Source: Nostoc sp. NMS2 (GTDB lineage: Bacteria > Cyanobacteriota > Cyanobacteriia > Cyanobacteriales > Nostocaceae). From it: a DNA stretch of 64,000 nt. The notes under the pieces are model-generated. The model saw nothing but the letters and a program-made list of their open reading frames with translations, made no database searches and was not told where the DNA came from. Below, one piece after another: positions 7,945 through 18,000 of this stretch. Every line of letters starts with the position of its first letter. Position 1 is the stretch's first letter. Position numbers and translations under genes: made by a program. The stretch spans positions 82,637 to 146,636 of the forward strand of contig NZ_JABXKH010000064.1 of the NCBI RefSeq assembly GCF_017115105.1. The letters run 5' to 3'.

Positions 7945-9567
7945 TTACTCCCATTCAATGGTTCCAGGCGGCTTAGATGTGATGTCATAAACCACCCGAT
8001 TCACCCCTTTCACCTCATTCACAATCCGCGTGGAAATCACTTCTAGGACATCATAAGGCACTCTCGCCCAATCAGCAGTCATGCCATCTTCACTGGTAAC
8101 AATCCGCAAGACGATAGGGTAAGCGTAAGTACGTTGATCGCCCATAACACCAACACTACGAATTGGCAGCAATACAGCAAATGCTTGCCAGAAATCATGA
8201 TACATACCGCGTTGGTTAATTTCTTGCCGCACAATCAAATCAGCATCGCGCAAAATATTTAACCGCTCAGATGTAACTTCCCCCAAGATGCGAATTGCCA
8301 AACCAGGCCCAGGAAAAGGTTGTCGTTGGACAATTTCTTCTGGTAAACCAATGGAACGCCCAACTTTGCGGACTTCATCTTTAAATAATTTCCGCAGTGG
8401 TTCTACCAATTTAAATCTTAGGTCTTTGGGTAAACCGCCAACATTGTGATGGCTCTTAATTTTTACCGCTACCCGCTCACCAGTTTGGGGATCAACGTTG
8501 GTGTCAGCAGATTCGATGACATCTGGATAAAGAGTCCCTTGAGCTAGATAGTCAAAATGACCCAGGCGCTTGGAGGTTTCCTCAAATACATTGATAAATT
8601 CGTGTCCGATGCGGCGGCGTTTTTCTTCAGGATCTGTAATACCAGCAACCTTAGCTAAAAAGCGATCGCGGGCATTAACATACTCTACAGGAATGTGAAA
8701 TTGCTCTTGGAACAGCTTTACCAATCGCTCTGGCTCATACTTTCGCATAAAGCCTTGATCGATAAATACGCAAGTTAGTTGCTCACCAATGGCTTTATAC
8801 AGCAAGAACGCCAGCGTCGAAGAATCCACTCCCCCAGATAGCGCCAACAGCACTCGCTTCTCGCCAACTCTGGTGCGAATTTCCCGAATTGCCTCTTCCA
8901 CAAAAGCCGCAGTTGTCCAAGTGGGTTCACAATCGCAGATATGGTAGACAAAATTACGGATTAATGCTATACCACCAAGAGAATGCACCACTTCTGGATG
9001 GAATTGAACACCGTAAAGTTTCCTTTCATGGTCGGCGATCGCCGCACAGGGCGTATTTTCTGTATGTGCCAGCAATTCAAACCCTAATGGCATTTGGGTA
9101 ACTGAGTCTCCGTGACTCATCCACATCGTGGTACCATCTTCAACATTAGTGAGCAAATCTGTGGGATCATCAATATATAATGATGCTTTGCCGTACTCAC
9201 CTCGGTCAGCCTTTGCCACTTCGCCACCGAGTTGGTTTACCATTAGCTGCATCCCATAACAAACACCCAAAACGGGTATTCCCAAATTCCAGATTTCTAG
9301 GTCACAATGGGGAGCGTTGTCACCATAAACCGAACTCGGCCCACCAGAAAGGATGATTCCCTTGGGATTGAGTTGGCGTAATTGTTCAGAAGTAGTGCGA
9401 TAGGATAAAACTTCAGAGTATACTTGAGTCTCGCGGATGCGACGAGCAATCAACTCAGAATATTGAGAGCCAAAGTCTAGAATTACTATCAATTGGCGAT
9501 CAAGCCGCCCAACATTTTCCAATGTTTGGGGCGCTTGTTCTGTCGGTAGAGTCACCACTGTATTCAT
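7945..9567 (-). CDS. guaA: GMP synthase (glutamine-hydrolysing)
   Basis: This 540-residue enzyme converts XMP, ATP and glutamine to GMP in the last step of guanine nucleotide synthesis. The N-terminal class I glutamine amidotransferase domain carries the nucleophile Cys in LGVCYGMQ and the His in VQFHPEV (about residues 95-105 and 190). The ATP-pyrophosphatase domain has the P-loop [14 protein letters not shown] near 242. The C-terminal dimerisation domain includes [17 protein letters not shown] and ends KPPGTIEWE, as in intact enzymes. It lies after cbiD on the same strand, 224 bases apart, with a hairpin between them. Confidence 0.98.
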   Translation of the reverse strand: MNTVVTLPTEQAPQTLENVGRLDRQLIVILDFGSQYSELIARRIRETQVYSEVLSYRTTSEQLRQLNPKGIILSGGPSSVYGDNAPHCDLEIWNLGIPVLGVCYGMQLMVNQLGGEVAKADRGEYGKASLYIDDPTDLLTNVEDGTTMWMSHGDSVTQMPLGFELLAHTENTPCAAIADHERKLYGVQFHPEVVHSLGGIALIRNFVYHICDCEPTWTTAAFVEEAIREIRTRVGEKRVLLALSGGVDSSTLAFLLYKAIGEQLTCVFIDQGFMRKYEPERLVKLFQEQFHIPVEYVNARDRFLAKVAGITDPEEKRRRIGHEFINVFEETSKRLGHFDYLAQGTLYPDVIESADTNVDPQTGERVAVKIKSHHNVGGLPKDLRFKLVEPLRKLFKDEVRKVGRSIGLPEEIVQRQPFPGPGLAIRILGEVTSERLNILRDADLIVRQEINQRGMYHDFWQAFAVLLPIRSVGVMGDQRTYAYPIVLRIVTSEDGMTADWARVPYDVLEVISTRIVNEVKGVNRVVYDITSKPPGTIEWE

Positions 9568-9660
9568 GACGGGAGTGTTATATCTGTTAAGGGTAGATGC
9601 TTTGTGGTCTATGGTGATGCTATTATTCAGCCTGGTTAGACTGATAATGGTATAGAAGCC

Positions 9661-9694
9661 CTAGACAAACGCGAGGTTATGTGCGTTTGTCTAG
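9661..9694. repeat. Hairpin between cbiD and guaA
   Basis: Arms CTAGACAAACGC (9661-9672) and GCGTTTGTCTAG (9683-9694) are perfect complements with a 10-base loop. TTTT follows on the plus strand, but the flanking genes run on the minus strand. It may be a terminator or attenuator, or simply a palindromic repeat. Confidence 0.55.
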
Positions 9695-9791
9695 TTTTGG
9701 AGTCGGAGATGGTATTAGAACGATAAACTTACCCTAGAGTGGTTACTTAAAAGATTATTTATTTGAATTGTTTACGATTATTCATAATAAA

Positions 9792-10904
9792 TTAACATAA
9801 TTTTCCCATCAAAAGAGCAGCAGTTTTACTCTTCAGGATAATTTTGCGATCGCGATCAAAGAGAATAGAGCCACAGACTGTAACTGCTGTGCCCCTTTCG
9901 CTATGGCTTTGGATGTATTCTTGAGAACGAACATCGATAGTTTCGGCGATCGCACTGTAAACTTGATTTACCCAATCACTACCAGTTGCAGCATCTAGGG
10001 ATTTTAGGTATGTTAGTGCGGCTTCGGCGGTAGCACTGTTAAACACAGCTTGGATATCTGGTAATTTTAAACCTGCGATCGCACAGTGCGCTGCTAAAAT
10101 TTCTCGTCTTCCATCAGCCAAGTAGTGATGGGTATGAAAAATCCCCCCGGCTAATTTCATCAACTTACCGTGATAGCCAAATAATAAGATTTCTTTCACG
10201 CCCAGCACATCAGCTTCTACTAACATTGGGCCAAGCCAGTTAGCAGTTTTGACTAATTGTTCGGGATTAATCCCTAGTTTACGCGCTAAATCTAGCCCAT
10301 TCTCACCGATACAGAATACTAGACTCTCAAAACGACTAGCTTTATTTTGTAATTCCGCCCGAAAGACTGCAAGCTGATCTGGTGTACTCAAAGGTTGAGA
10401 AATGCCGGTTGTACCTAAAAGCGAAAGTCCTTCCACCACACCAAAAGCAGAATTTGAAGTGCGAACAGCAAGCGATCGCCCTTGAGGTAAAATAATCGTC
10501 ACCGTGATTTTTTCCCCCGGTGCTAGCATTCGTTGCAAATTCTCTTGCAACAGCCTTTGAGCATAAGCATAAATAGCCGGTTTATCATCAGCATTTAATT
10601 GCCTGCCAATCCCTTCCCCACCTTTAATAATTACAGTCTCACCCTCTTGCCTCCACTCCACCAGCGCCCAAATCGGTGTATCTTTAGTCAAATCGAGATT
10701 ATCACCGGGATCGCTGCGAGCGATCGCCAAAGCCATATTCTCAGATAATCCTGCTACCTGTTCAATGGGGATTTCGGCGATTTGAGCGGGTTCAATCAAA
10801 TCTACAGATGCTAAAGTTAGGGATTTGCGATCGTGTAACCAATGTAAAGCTGCAACAGCAGCAGCACAGGCAAAGACGGGAAGTGTGTATCCAGAACGGG
10901 ACAT
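9792..10904 (-). CDS. cbiD: Cobalt-precorrin-5B C1-methyltransferase CbiD
   Basis: This 370-residue enzyme adds the C-1 methyl group in the anaerobic branch of cobalamin synthesis. The N-terminus SRSGYTLPVFACAAA is followed by a long glycine-rich core (IIKGGEGIGRQLN) and the family block FGYHGKLMKLAGGIFHTHHYLADGR. Length is normal. It stands apart from other cobalamin genes and just upstream of guaA, which is common in cyanobacteria. I looked for a cobalamin riboswitch in the 130 bases upstream and saw none. The ATG at 10904 lies close to an inverted repeat (10937-11008). Confidence 0.93.
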   Translation of the reverse strand: MSRSGYTLPVFACAAAVAALHWLHDRKSLTLASVDLIEPAQIAEIPIEQVAGLSENMALAIARSDPGDNLDLTKDTPIWALVEWRQEGETVIIKGGEGIGRQLNADDKPAIYAYAQRLLQENLQRMLAPGEKITVTIILPQGRSLAVRTSNSAFGVVEGLSLLGTTGISQPLSTPDQLAVFRAELQNKASRFESLVFCIGENGLDLARKLGINPEQLVKTANWLGPMLVEADVLGVKEILLFGYHGKLMKLAGGIFHTHHYLADGRREILAAHCAIAGLKLPDIQAVFNSATAEAALTYLKSLDAATGSDWVNQVYSAIAETIDVRSQEYIQSHSERGTAVTVCGSILFDRDRKIILKSKTAALLMGKLC

Positions 10905-10936
10905 TTTGTAAATTTAAAAGTCAAAATAATTCTTCA

Positions 10937-11008
10937 AATTCGCTTGAGCGGCTGGAAGTATTTTACGCAATGTACCAAGAGTTTTCGGCAGTCCGCTCCA
11001 AGCGAATT
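10937..11008. repeat. Long inverted repeat between cbiD and metalloprotease gene
   Basis: AATTCGCTTGAGCGGCTG (10937-10954) pairs almost perfectly with CAGTCCGCTCCAAGCGAATT (10989-11008). The 34-base interior can form its own weak structure. It could end transcription of the metalloprotease gene or be the footprint of a small mobile repeat. Confidence 0.55.
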
Positions 11009-11036
11009 GTTAGATTGTTTTTAGAATAGCCACTAT

Positions 11037-11900
11037 TCAAATACCGCCTGAGAATATTTGGGTATAACTATTCCAACCACTGCCAATTACTTTCACGTCT
11101 ACAGCCCAGTCATTGCTACCATCTTGCCACCCTTTGTGCCGATACCACTCCAGTGTGCCATCAGGTTTAACAGCATAGATTACTCCGGTCGCTGCAAGAT
11201 GGCTTGAACGATCTGAATCAAATGGATAAATTTCTGATACAAATTGTTTATCTGTCTCTGAAAGTTCCGTATTCCAACCAACTGAAAAACCATCAGTTGT
11301 AAGTTGTGAAGGTATTGCATAAAGCATTATCGAGTCTCGATCAAACTTTGAGAATTGCGTTGCATCCTTACTCTCTGCATGAAGTACATTCCTAACTGTT
11401 TTCTCCTCATCCCATCCCTGAGTTTGTCGATAGTAATCAATAACGGCTGTTCTATTCCATTTGATTCCAGCTTCGGGATGCTTATGCTCGTGTGCAAATC
11501 CGAGAGCGTGACCGAATTCATGAAGCACTACTCTTGAATATTCATCATCAGGGGTGTCTGAACGCAGCCAACCAAAATTCATTGTTGGCTCATTAGGATC
11601 AGTCACTTCTAAAGCAGACCTACCAAGCTTTGACCAAGATCCCTCTCGTTGGAATGAGATTCGGATTTCTGCATGAGGATCACTTCCAAACGCAAACTTA
11701 ATGTTTGCAAATTGGCTCCATTGATGAGCAATTTGCTCAACCTTGGATTGAACTTCAGGAACTCCATCCAAGAAGCGAACTTGTAAAGTTCTGCCATTCT
11801 CCCAGAAGAAAGCAGATACACCTACAAGGGAGAATTCATCAGACGCTTGTCCTGAATCTGATAGCACTGGCACCGAACAAACCTTAATTTCATCAGCCAT
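11037..11900 (-). CDS. Astacin-like (M12/metzincin) zinc metalloprotease with truncated tachylectin-type tail
   Basis: This encodes 287 residues. The zinc motif HEFGHALGFAHEH (about 127-139) fits HExxHxxGxxHE, and the downstream DSIMLYAIP gives the metzincin Met-turn, so it should be an active endopeptidase. No signal peptide is visible, which is odd for an extracellular family. From about residue 238, GVIYAVKPDGTLEWYRHKGW and GSGWNSYTQIFSGG form one repeat of a tachylectin-2-like sugar-binding propeller. The protein then stops at once. Full propellers have several such repeats, so the lectin part appears cut off. It is probably a domain remnant next to an inverted repeat (10937-11008). Confidence 0.8.
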   Translation of the reverse strand: MADEIKVCSVPVLSDSGQASDEFSLVGVSAFFWENGRTLQVRFLDGVPEVQSKVEQIAHQWSQFANIKFAFGSDPHAEIRISFQREGSWSKLGRSALEVTDPNEPTMNFGWLRSDTPDDEYSRVVLHEFGHALGFAHEHKHPEAGIKWNRTAVIDYYRQTQGWDEEKTVRNVLHAESKDATQFSKFDRDSIMLYAIPSQLTTDGFSVGWNTELSETDKQFVSEIYPFDSDRSSHLAATGVIYAVKPDGTLEWYRHKGWQDGSNDWAVDVKVIGSGWNSYTQIFSGGI

Positions 11901-12106
11901 TTATACTACTTCCGATAACTTTATGGAGTGTACCGCACATCATGGTTTCAAAGACTATCGCATCCCATCAAGAATTTTTCATTTATGCACAACCAAGGAT
12001 TTACGCTTGTTTGGATATGGCACCCACACAGGGTATTTTTACAGAATATTTCTTGATGAGTGTATTCATCGCTCCATCAACAATCTCAAAGTCAGCCTTT
12101 CCGCAA

Positions 12107-12139
12107 AATTACGAATTACGAATTACAAATTACGAATTA
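12107..12139. repeat. Heptanucleotide repeat tract (ATTACGA type)
   Basis: About four to five tandem copies of the ATTACGA unit, one copy with a single change. It lies directly beside the stop codon of the next minus-strand gene. This is the short tandemly repeated repetitive (STRR) sequence type known from heterocystous cyanobacteria. Confidence 0.9.
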
Positions 12140-12140
12140 G

Positions 12141-12437
12141 TTAGACTCCCACTTCTGATAATAGAGCTTCCATAGCTTCCCAAGAAATTCCTTGTTGAAT
12201 ATAACGAGGTGCTTCAGGATTATAAGGACTGGCTACTCGGTCAATGTTGAGGATAATTGCCCCATCTGGCAAAACTGGTACATCTGCATCAAATGCCGTT
12301 GGGCGCATCAAAGAGCTGGAAAAACCTTTGAAAATAGCAATTGTATCTTCCTCATCGGCAATTTCCACTATTACAATTAAGACTTCTTGGGGGCGTTTAG
12401 TGGTGTATTGTTCCAGTCGCTTACCAATGGAATTCAT
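12141..12437 (-). CDS. Conserved cyanobacterial hypothetical protein
   Basis: This 98-residue protein has no membrane segment. It starts MNSIGKRLEQYTTKRPQEVL, has a beta-strand stretch VLIVIVEIADEEDTIAIFKGFS, and ends in YIQQGISWEAMEALLSEVGV. The look is of a small alpha/beta protein common in cyanobacteria; I do not recognise a named family. It is followed upstream by the DUF3177 gene on the same strand (34 bases between the coding regions), so the two may form an operon. Confidence 0.7.
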   Translation of the reverse strand: MNSIGKRLEQYTTKRPQEVLIVIVEIADEEDTIAIFKGFSSSLMRPTAFDADVPVLPDGAIILNIDRVASPYNPEAPRYIQQGISWEAMEALLSEVGV

Positions 12438-12471
12438 TTTTTTAAGTAGGGGGATGGTGACGTAGCGACAG

Positions 12472-13068
12472 TTACTGTGGTGTGGCTGAACGCCCCTGTT
12501 TGCCCAGCTTAATTAGAACAAAATAGCTTAAGTAAACCACATAAACTACTAAACTAGTTATGCCAAGAAAACCTAAGAACTCAGCTTTGCTATTAGCATG
12601 AAAATATTCTTTGAATAATAACGGAATCTCGAACCAGACGCGACAATAGGCAGTCTTCATCACACTGGCAGAAAAAGCACAACCCAAAAATGGGATAAAC
12701 GCTAGTGTACCCAAAATACAATAAACAGTTGTAGCCCAGCGCCAAGAGGTAAAAATAAATTTTAAAGCGCCACTGGTTTGATACTCAATTTCATCGTTGA
12801 TATCTATCCAGAACCACAGCGAAATTGGGATCAAAATCTGAGCCATCAATCCAGAGATAAAGCTAACTGGATATTGGGCAATCATTAAGTAAATCGTGAT
12901 TGCCACCAGGCTTGATACTTTCCAGTATATAGTCAACAAGCGTTGTATACCTTCTGTTTTTTGCACAAATGCCCAAATCAGAAGAATTAGCGGAATAATT
13001 ACCAAGAATAATACTGACAGTCGGTAATCAATCCAGACGAAAGGGCGAAACCAAACGTTATAGTCCAT
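12472..13068 (-). CDS. DUF3177 family membrane protein
   Basis: About 198 residues from the ATG at 13068 (MDYNVWFRPFVWIDYRL); a TTG start four codons earlier is less likely. It has five or so hydrophobic segments, with charged loops such as WIDINDEIEYQTSG. The pattern matches the DUF3177 family of cyanobacteria, whose function is not known. It is the promoter-proximal gene of a probable two-gene unit with the 98-residue hypothetical gene. Confidence 0.8.
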   Translation of the reverse strand: MDYNVWFRPFVWIDYRLSVLFLVIIPLILLIWAFVQKTEGIQRLLTIYWKVSSLVAITIYLMIAQYPVSFISGLMAQILIPISLWFWIDINDEIEYQTSGALKFIFTSWRWATTVYCILGTLAFIPFLGCAFSASVMKTAYCRVWFEIPLLFKEYFHANSKAEFLGFLGITSLVVYVVYLSYFVLIKLGKQGRSATPQ

Positions 13069-13187
13069 AGTTTTTCTCAAACGATAAATAAAACATTTCT
13101 AACTAAGAGCAAGTATCTATAGGACTCATATTTGATTTTTGAAATAGACGTAGTGGCGTGACAAGACTAAAATGTTGCAATAAATTT

Positions 13188-13247
13188 TCTTGTGGGGCGG
13201 GCATCTTGCCCGCCAATTAGGACGGGCTAGAAGCCCATCCCACAAGA
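13188..13247. repeat. Cruciform-type dispersed repeat
   Basis: Outer arms TCTTGTGGG (13188-13196) and CCCACAAGA (13239-13247) are perfect complements and enclose two smaller hairpins: GGCGGGC/GCCCGCC and GGGCTAGAAGCCC. A folded transcript would form a three-way junction. This is a mobile-repeat-like element, not a gene. Confidence 0.7.
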
Positions 13248-13282
13248 GTTTGCTAATGCACAAATTTAGCTGTGCCACGCCA

Positions 13283-13362
13283 GTAGGGTGTGTTAGCGAC
13301 AGCGTAACGCACCAAAAGCTTTGGAGTCAGGTGCGTTACGGCTTACGCCTAACACACCCTAC
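13283..13362. repeat. MITE-like inverted repeat
   Basis: GTAGGGTGTGTTAG at the left and CTAACACACCCTAC at the right are perfect terminal inverted repeats, with further inner complementarity around GCGTAACGCACC and GGTGCGTTACG. It has no coding capacity. This is a common cyanobacterial palindromic repeat type. Confidence 0.75.
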
Positions 13363-14030
13363 ATATACTTAGATTTTTTCATAAATCAAATCGGATTCCT
13401 ATATAACTGACAAACCTGTAAGCTATTAGCTAGCTAGTAGTCTATCTATATTACAAACAGTTTAATCAAAGCACAAAATCTAGCCTCAAGACTGCGCTCT
13501 AACTTCTTTGTGCAAGCAAGTGGCTACCCAACTTATACCATTTCACACAATTTATACTATAAATACGTTTATAGGGGCATACAGATGTACGCCCCTACAG
13601 CCAATTTATTTGTTGCAAAGATTTTTGGAAAAGGTATTACATGGTCAGTTGTTTAATATACTTTCCTAAATCTCTCTATTTTGCAAAAAAACAAGCAACT
13701 CAAAGACCCTAAACTTAGATTTTGCACCTACTTGTAGTAGCGTCAGGGAGCCTTTTCCAAACCCACCCAGCAGCTATATACTTGATACTTGCGGACAAAA
13801 GCCCAATTTTTTTGGGTGTAAAGGTTTCCTTTTCAAGATAAAAACTCTCAAAGCTTAACCTTCATACATCCAATAACTCCAGATATTTCATCAATTTTTC
13901 TTCGTTAGATAAAATTATGAAAGAGGAAGAGTACGATTTGAGCCGGAAGTAGCGTAAAAGTGCGAAATCTCAGTAAGTAAATCTTGGTTGCTTGGTGACA
14001 AACGAACAGAAAATTCACTTGTTTAAATTT
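13363..14030. other. Intergenic region without a gene
   Basis: AT-rich spacer. A short palindromic repeat with TAGGGGCATACAG and CGCCCCTA lies near 13572-13598. No credible reading frame or RNA gene is seen before the end of the CP12 gene. Confidence 0.4.
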
Positions 14031-14276
14031 CTAGTCGTCATAAACCCGGCATTCAATTGCATCTGGGTTGTCATCACAATACTGTTCTAGAGAATTTTTT
14101 GGCTTGCTTTGGCGTTTGTGGGAAGCTTCAGCTTGCAATTCTTCTACTGCATCCCAAGCAGCAGCACATTCTGGTGAACTGCTACCGTTAATGTCACAAA
14201 CAGTACGCGCTTGTTCTACTTCTTCTTGAATTTTCTCTTGGATGTCGCCTTTTGCTGTTTCTTGGATGTTGGTCAT
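14031..14276 (-). CDS. cp12: Calvin cycle regulator CP12
   Basis: This 81-residue protein is intrinsically disordered and bridges glyceraldehyde-3-phosphate dehydrogenase and phosphoribulokinase into an inactive complex when its cysteines are oxidised, typically in the dark. Both cysteine pairs are present: C28 and C37 in ARTVCDINGSSSPECAAAWD, and the C-terminal pair in YCDDNPDAIECRVYDD. The central AWDAVEELQAE motif is also intact. Length is normal for CP12. It is transcribed away from the FIST gene, with 369 bases between them. Confidence 0.97.
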   Translation of the reverse strand: MTNIQETAKGDIQEKIQEEVEQARTVCDINGSSSPECAAAWDAVEELQAEASHKRQSKPKNSLEQYCDDNPDAIECRVYDD

Positions 14277-14645
14277 TGCTTTAGTCTCGTTGTGTGTTGT
14301 TAATACTAGTATAGAAAAACTTCAGAAATGGCAGATTTTAGCTTGATTACTAACCATTCTAACTATTTAGCTCATAAGTTAGTACTTTAGCCTGTTGATT
14401 TATAACCAATACAGTAAACTGCCGCATCTATAATGCATTCATCTTTATGTTTTAAGATTTTGTGGAATCAGTACCATAGATAAACAATCATACAATATAT
14501 TTAGATGCATCTATTAGGGAATGACAACCCCAGCTTCTTGGAATGGAGGAGACAAAAGGCTGGCACTAATTTTTGTAGGATGCAATTCTTCCCATAATAA
14601 AAATCAAAACCTACTAGCCCAAAAAGAGAAAAAAGCTCAAAACTC
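14277..14645. promoter_or_regulatory. Divergent promoter region of cp12 and FIST gene
   Basis: No gene is seen. Being between two divergent genes, it must hold both promoters, but I could not assign boxes with confidence. It is AT-rich and unique in appearance. Confidence 0.4.
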
Positions 14646-15881
14646 ATGGCAGACCAAATGCAGTGGGCAAACGCCCTATCAACCCATCATTCTTTAGAAG
14701 CCGCCGTTACGGATGTGGTGGAACGTGCTGTCTCATCGTTAACAGCACCTGCGGATCTAGGACTGGTATTCATTTCGTCTGCTTTTACGAGTGAGTATTC
14801 CCGATTGTTACCTTTGTTAGCTGAGAAACTTTCTGTACCTGTGCTAATTGGCTGTAGTGGTGGAGGTGTGATTGGGACGACAGTTAACGGAGAAACCCAA
14901 GAGCTAGAAGCTGAACCAGCTATTAGCTTGACTTTAGCGCATCTTCCAGGGGTGAAGGTTCAAGTTTTTCATGTTGTTGCTGAAGAATTACCTGACTTAG
15001 ATAGTTCTCCAGATGCTTGGGTTGATTTGATTGGTGTGCCAGCATCACCGACACCCCAGTTCATTTTACTGTCTAGTTCCTTCGCCTCTGGAATCAACGA
15101 TTTGTTGCAGGGGTTGGATTTTGCTTATCCAGGATCGGTGATAGTGGGAGGACAGGCGAGTGGTGGAGGTATGGGTGGTCGTGCTGCCCTCTTTTGTAAT
15201 GAGACTGACGGGGAGGAATGCCAAAGCTTGTATCGTGAGGGCACTGTTGGGATAGCTTTGACTGGCAATATTGTTTTGGAAACGATTGTAGCCCAAGGAT
15301 GCCGACCGATTGGCAAACCATTGCAAGTTACAAAAGCCGATCGCAACATCATCTTAGAGTTAGATGAGCAAGTGCCGCTAGTGGTGTTGCGAGATTTGAT
15401 TGCTAGTCTGAGCGAACACGAACGAACTTTAGCACAGCATTCTTTGTTTGTTGGTGTGGCGATGGATGAGTTTAAGCTGGCTTTGCAGCAGGGAGACTTT
15501 TTAATTCGTGGTATTCTTGGGGTTGATCCTACAGCTGGAGCGATCGCAATTGGCGATCGTGTTCGTCCCGGTCAAAGGCTGCAATTCCACCTCCGCGATG
15601 CCCAAGCCTCTGCTGAAGACCTAGAATTACTCCTCCAAAGTTATCAAACCCAACGAGCATCTGAACCCTCTGCCGTCGCCGCCTTAATGTTTTCCTGTCT
15701 GGGGCGAGGCGAAGGACTCTATGGTAAACCCAATTTCGATTCTGAACTATTTCGCCGCTACCTTAGCGATATTCCTGTAGGTGGGTTTTTTTGTGGTGGT
15801 GAAATCGGCCCTATTGGTGGCAGAACCTTCTTACATGCCTACACTTCCGCATTTGGAATTTGTCGCCAAAATCAGTTATGA
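14646..15881 (+). CDS. FIST domain sensory protein
   Basis: This 411-residue protein has the FIST N-terminal domain (about 1-200, with LGLVFISSAFTSEY, LIGCSGGGVIGTT and a Gly-rich VGGQASGGGMGGRA loop). The FIST_C domain follows (about 220-390) and includes SCLGRGEGLYGKPNFDSELFRRYL, described in part, and GFFCGGEIGPIGG. FIST domains are thought to bind small ligands such as amino acids in signal transduction. No kinase or output domain is attached. It has no membrane segment. A terminator-like hairpin follows at 15946-15976, so it is probably monocistronic. Confidence 0.88.
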   Translation: MADQMQWANALSTHHSLEAAVTDVVERAVSSLTAPADLGLVFISSAFTSEYSRLLPLLAEKLSVPVLIGCSGGGVIGTTVNGETQELEAEPAISLTLAHLPGVKVQVFHVVAEELPDLDSSPDAWVDLIGVPASPTPQFILLSSSFASGINDLLQGLDFAYPGSVIVGGQASGGGMGGRAALFCNETDGEECQSLYREGTVGIALTGNIVLETIVAQGCRPIGKPLQVTKADRNIILELDEQVPLVVLRDLIASLSEHERTLAQHSLFVGVAMDEFKLALQQGDFLIRGILGVDPTAGAIAIGDRVRPGQRLQFHLRDAQASAEDLELLLQSYQTQRASEPSAVAALMFSCLGRGEGLYGKPNFDSELFRRYLSDIPVGGFFCGGEIGPIGGRTFLHAYTSAFGICRQNQL

Positions 15882-15945
15882 GTTATGAATTAGACTGTTG
15901 TTTATACAGTAATTCTATCTGATTTGTGAAAATTCGCAGTGTCCA

Positions 15946-15976
15946 GATCCCCGACTTCTTAAAGAAGTCGGGGATC
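15946..15976 (+). terminator. Hairpin after the FIST gene
   Basis: GATCCCCGACTTCTT (15946-15960) and AAGAAGTCGGGGATC (15962-15976) are perfect complements, followed by TTACTTTTC. The stem resembles the one after kdpC (GATCCCCAACTT), so this may be a repeated terminator cassette. Confidence 0.75.
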
Positions 15977-16254
15977 TTACTTTTCACTGTCTTTCTATAT
16001 TTACAGATATATATCGAGATAAACGCTCTGAATACTTATCTATATAGACAAGTATATTTCTTGTATAGGCTAGTTTAAATATTAATTTATACCTTGTATT
16101 CTCTAACAAAAAGATCGATGATTGATTGAGAAAAGACATAGTTATAGGTTAGCTAATAATAATGTCAATATACTTCATTGTTTTTTCTGATTCAGCGCCA
16201 AAAAATATCTGATATTTCTCTGAAATTTATTCATGTCGGAGTTGAAATAATCCA
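15977..16254. promoter_or_regulatory. Upstream region of the kdp operon
   Basis: AT-rich leader before kdpA without a gene. No clear operator could be read. The kdpA start lacks a strong Shine-Dalgarno site. Confidence 0.35.
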
Positions 16255-18000
16255 ATGCTAGAAGGATGGATTCAAATTGCCTTGACGCTGCTAATTATAG
16301 TAGCGATTACTCCATTTTTTGGGCGCTATATGGCGCGTGTATACCTAGAGCAAAGTACTTTTCTCGACCCAGTTTTGAATCCGGTTGAGCGAGTGCTTTA
16401 TGCTTTAGTTGGTGTTAAAGCCAAAGAAAACATGACTGGCTGGCAGTATGGGCGGGCAATCGTTTACAGCAACGTAGTAATGGGGTTGCTGCTTTTCTTT
16501 ATCATCATGAGTCAAGGATGGTTGCCCCTCAATCCCACGGGGATAAAAGCCCCAACTTGGGATACAATACTGCATACTACAATTTCCTTTATTACTAATA
16601 CCAACCAGCAGCATTATTCTGGTGAAACCTACATGAGCTATGCCAGCCAAATGTGGGGACTGGGTTATCACATGTTTACCTCTGCTGGCACTGGTTTGGC
16701 TGTAGGAATTGCTTTTATTCGGGGATTGACGGGTAGATCGTTAGGCAACTTTTATGTAGACATAATTCGCTCGATTACCCGAATTTTGCTGCCTATTTGT
16801 ATTGTGGGCGGGATTATATTGATGGCTGCTGGCGTTCCTGAAACTCTGGCGGGTGTAGCTGTATTCCCTACCTTGGAAGATCCGAATATTAGTCAAGCGA
16901 TCGCTCGTGGCCCTGTTGCCCACTTTGAAATTATCAAGCAATTAGGGGAAAACGGCGGCGGCTTTTTCGCTATCAACTCAGCACATCCCTTTGAAAATCC
17001 CAGTGGATTTACGAATTTAATTCAGATCGTGGCAATGCTTTCGATTCCCACATCCCTGATCTATACTTATGGGTTGTTTGCCAATAACACCAAACAAGCC
17101 TGGTTACTATACGGCATGGTCGGTGTAATTTTTCTAGGATTTCTGATTGTCACTGCCATTGGTGAATACAACGGCAATCCGGCTGTAAATGCGCTTTTGG
17201 GCAGTCAGCAACCGAACTTAGAGGGGAAAGAAGTCCGGTTTGGTTGGGCAGAATCGGCATTATTTGCGGTAAGTACAACCGGCACTATGTGCGGCGCAGT
17301 CAACAGTTTCCACGATTCCTTCATGCCCGCCGGCGGTTTTATTTTTCTCTCTAATATGTTCCTGCAAATTATGTGGGGTGGACAGGGTACAGGAACAGCT
17401 TACTTGTTTGCCTATAGCATCCTGGCGGTATTTGTCACAGGTTTGATGGTGGGACGCACGCCAGAATTTCTGGGACGCAAAATTGAAAAGCGTGAGGTTG
17501 TACTTGCTAGCTTCTTGATTTTGCTAGTTCACCCCATTGCCATTTTGATTCCGGGGGGAATCGCCTTAGCATTTCCTGACCAATTGGCAGGGATTAGCAA
17601 TCCCGGCTTTCATGGCTTTTCTCAAGTTATTTACGAATATGCCTCAGCTGCTGCGAACAACGGTTCTGGTTTTGAAGGTTTAGGCGATTCACAACCTTCT
17701 CCTTTTGCCAACGCTACAGGTACAGCACCAACTGTAACTGCTTTGTGGTGGAACTTGAGTACCTGCTTCAGTTTACTAGCTGGACGCTATATCCCAATTT
17801 TAGGTTTGCTGTTATTAGCAGATAGTATGTCTCGCAAGCAAGCTGTTCCTTACACCACTGGTACATTACGAACCGATACCGGACTATTTACAGGCGTTAC
17901 CGCAGGCGTAATTTTAATCCTGGGCGCACTCACATTCTTCCCAGTGCTGGCATTAGGCCCCATCGCTGAAGCTTTCTTTATCGCTAAAGGCATCGGCTAG
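16255..18000 (+). CDS. kdpA: Potassium-transporting ATPase subunit KdpA
   Basis: This 581-residue subunit forms the potassium channel part of the high-affinity KdpFABC pump in the inner membrane. It has about ten membrane segments. The selectivity loops are visible: [44 protein letters not shown] and [13 protein letters not shown]. Family blocks [12 protein letters not shown] near the N-terminus and NGGGFF are intact, and length is normal. It is the first gene of the kdp cluster. A 159-base stretch of heptamer repeats separates it from kdpB, which is unusual inside an operon. Confidence 0.97.
   Translation: MLEGWIQIALTLLIIVAITPFFGRYMARVYLEQSTFLDPVLNPVERVLYALVGVKAKENMTGWQYGRAIVYSNVVMGLLLFFIIMSQGWLPLNPTGIKAPTWDTILHTTISFITNTNQQHYSGETYMSYASQMWGLGYHMFTSAGTGLAVGIAFIRGLTGRSLGNFYVDIIRSITRILLPICIVGGIILMAAGVPETLAGVAVFPTLEDPNISQAIARGPVAHFEIIKQLGENGGGFFAINSAHPFENPSGFTNLIQIVAMLSIPTSLIYTYGLFANNTKQAWLLYGMVGVIFLGFLIVTAIGEYNGNPAVNALLGSQQPNLEGKEVRFGWAESALFAVSTTGTMCGAVNSFHDSFMPAGGFIFLSNMFLQIMWGGQGTGTAYLFAYSILAVFVTGLMVGRTPEFLGRKIEKREVVLASFLILLVHPIAILIPGGIALAFPDQLAGISNPGFHGFSQVIYEYASAAANNGSGFEGLGDSQPSPFANATGTAPTVTALWWNLSTCFSLLAGRYIPILGLLLLADSMSRKQAVPYTTGTLRTDTGLFTGVTAGVILILGALTFFPVLALGPIAEAFFIAKGIG

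Noticed and set aside
10905..11036. Cobalamin riboswitch upstream of cbiD
   Set aside because: None of the B12-box-like conserved blocks could be found; only an inverted repeat is present.
11923..12175. Two overlapping plus-strand frames beside the metalloprotease gene
   Set aside because: Both read through ATTACGA heptamers (RITNYEL peptides), which is a typical repeat artefact.
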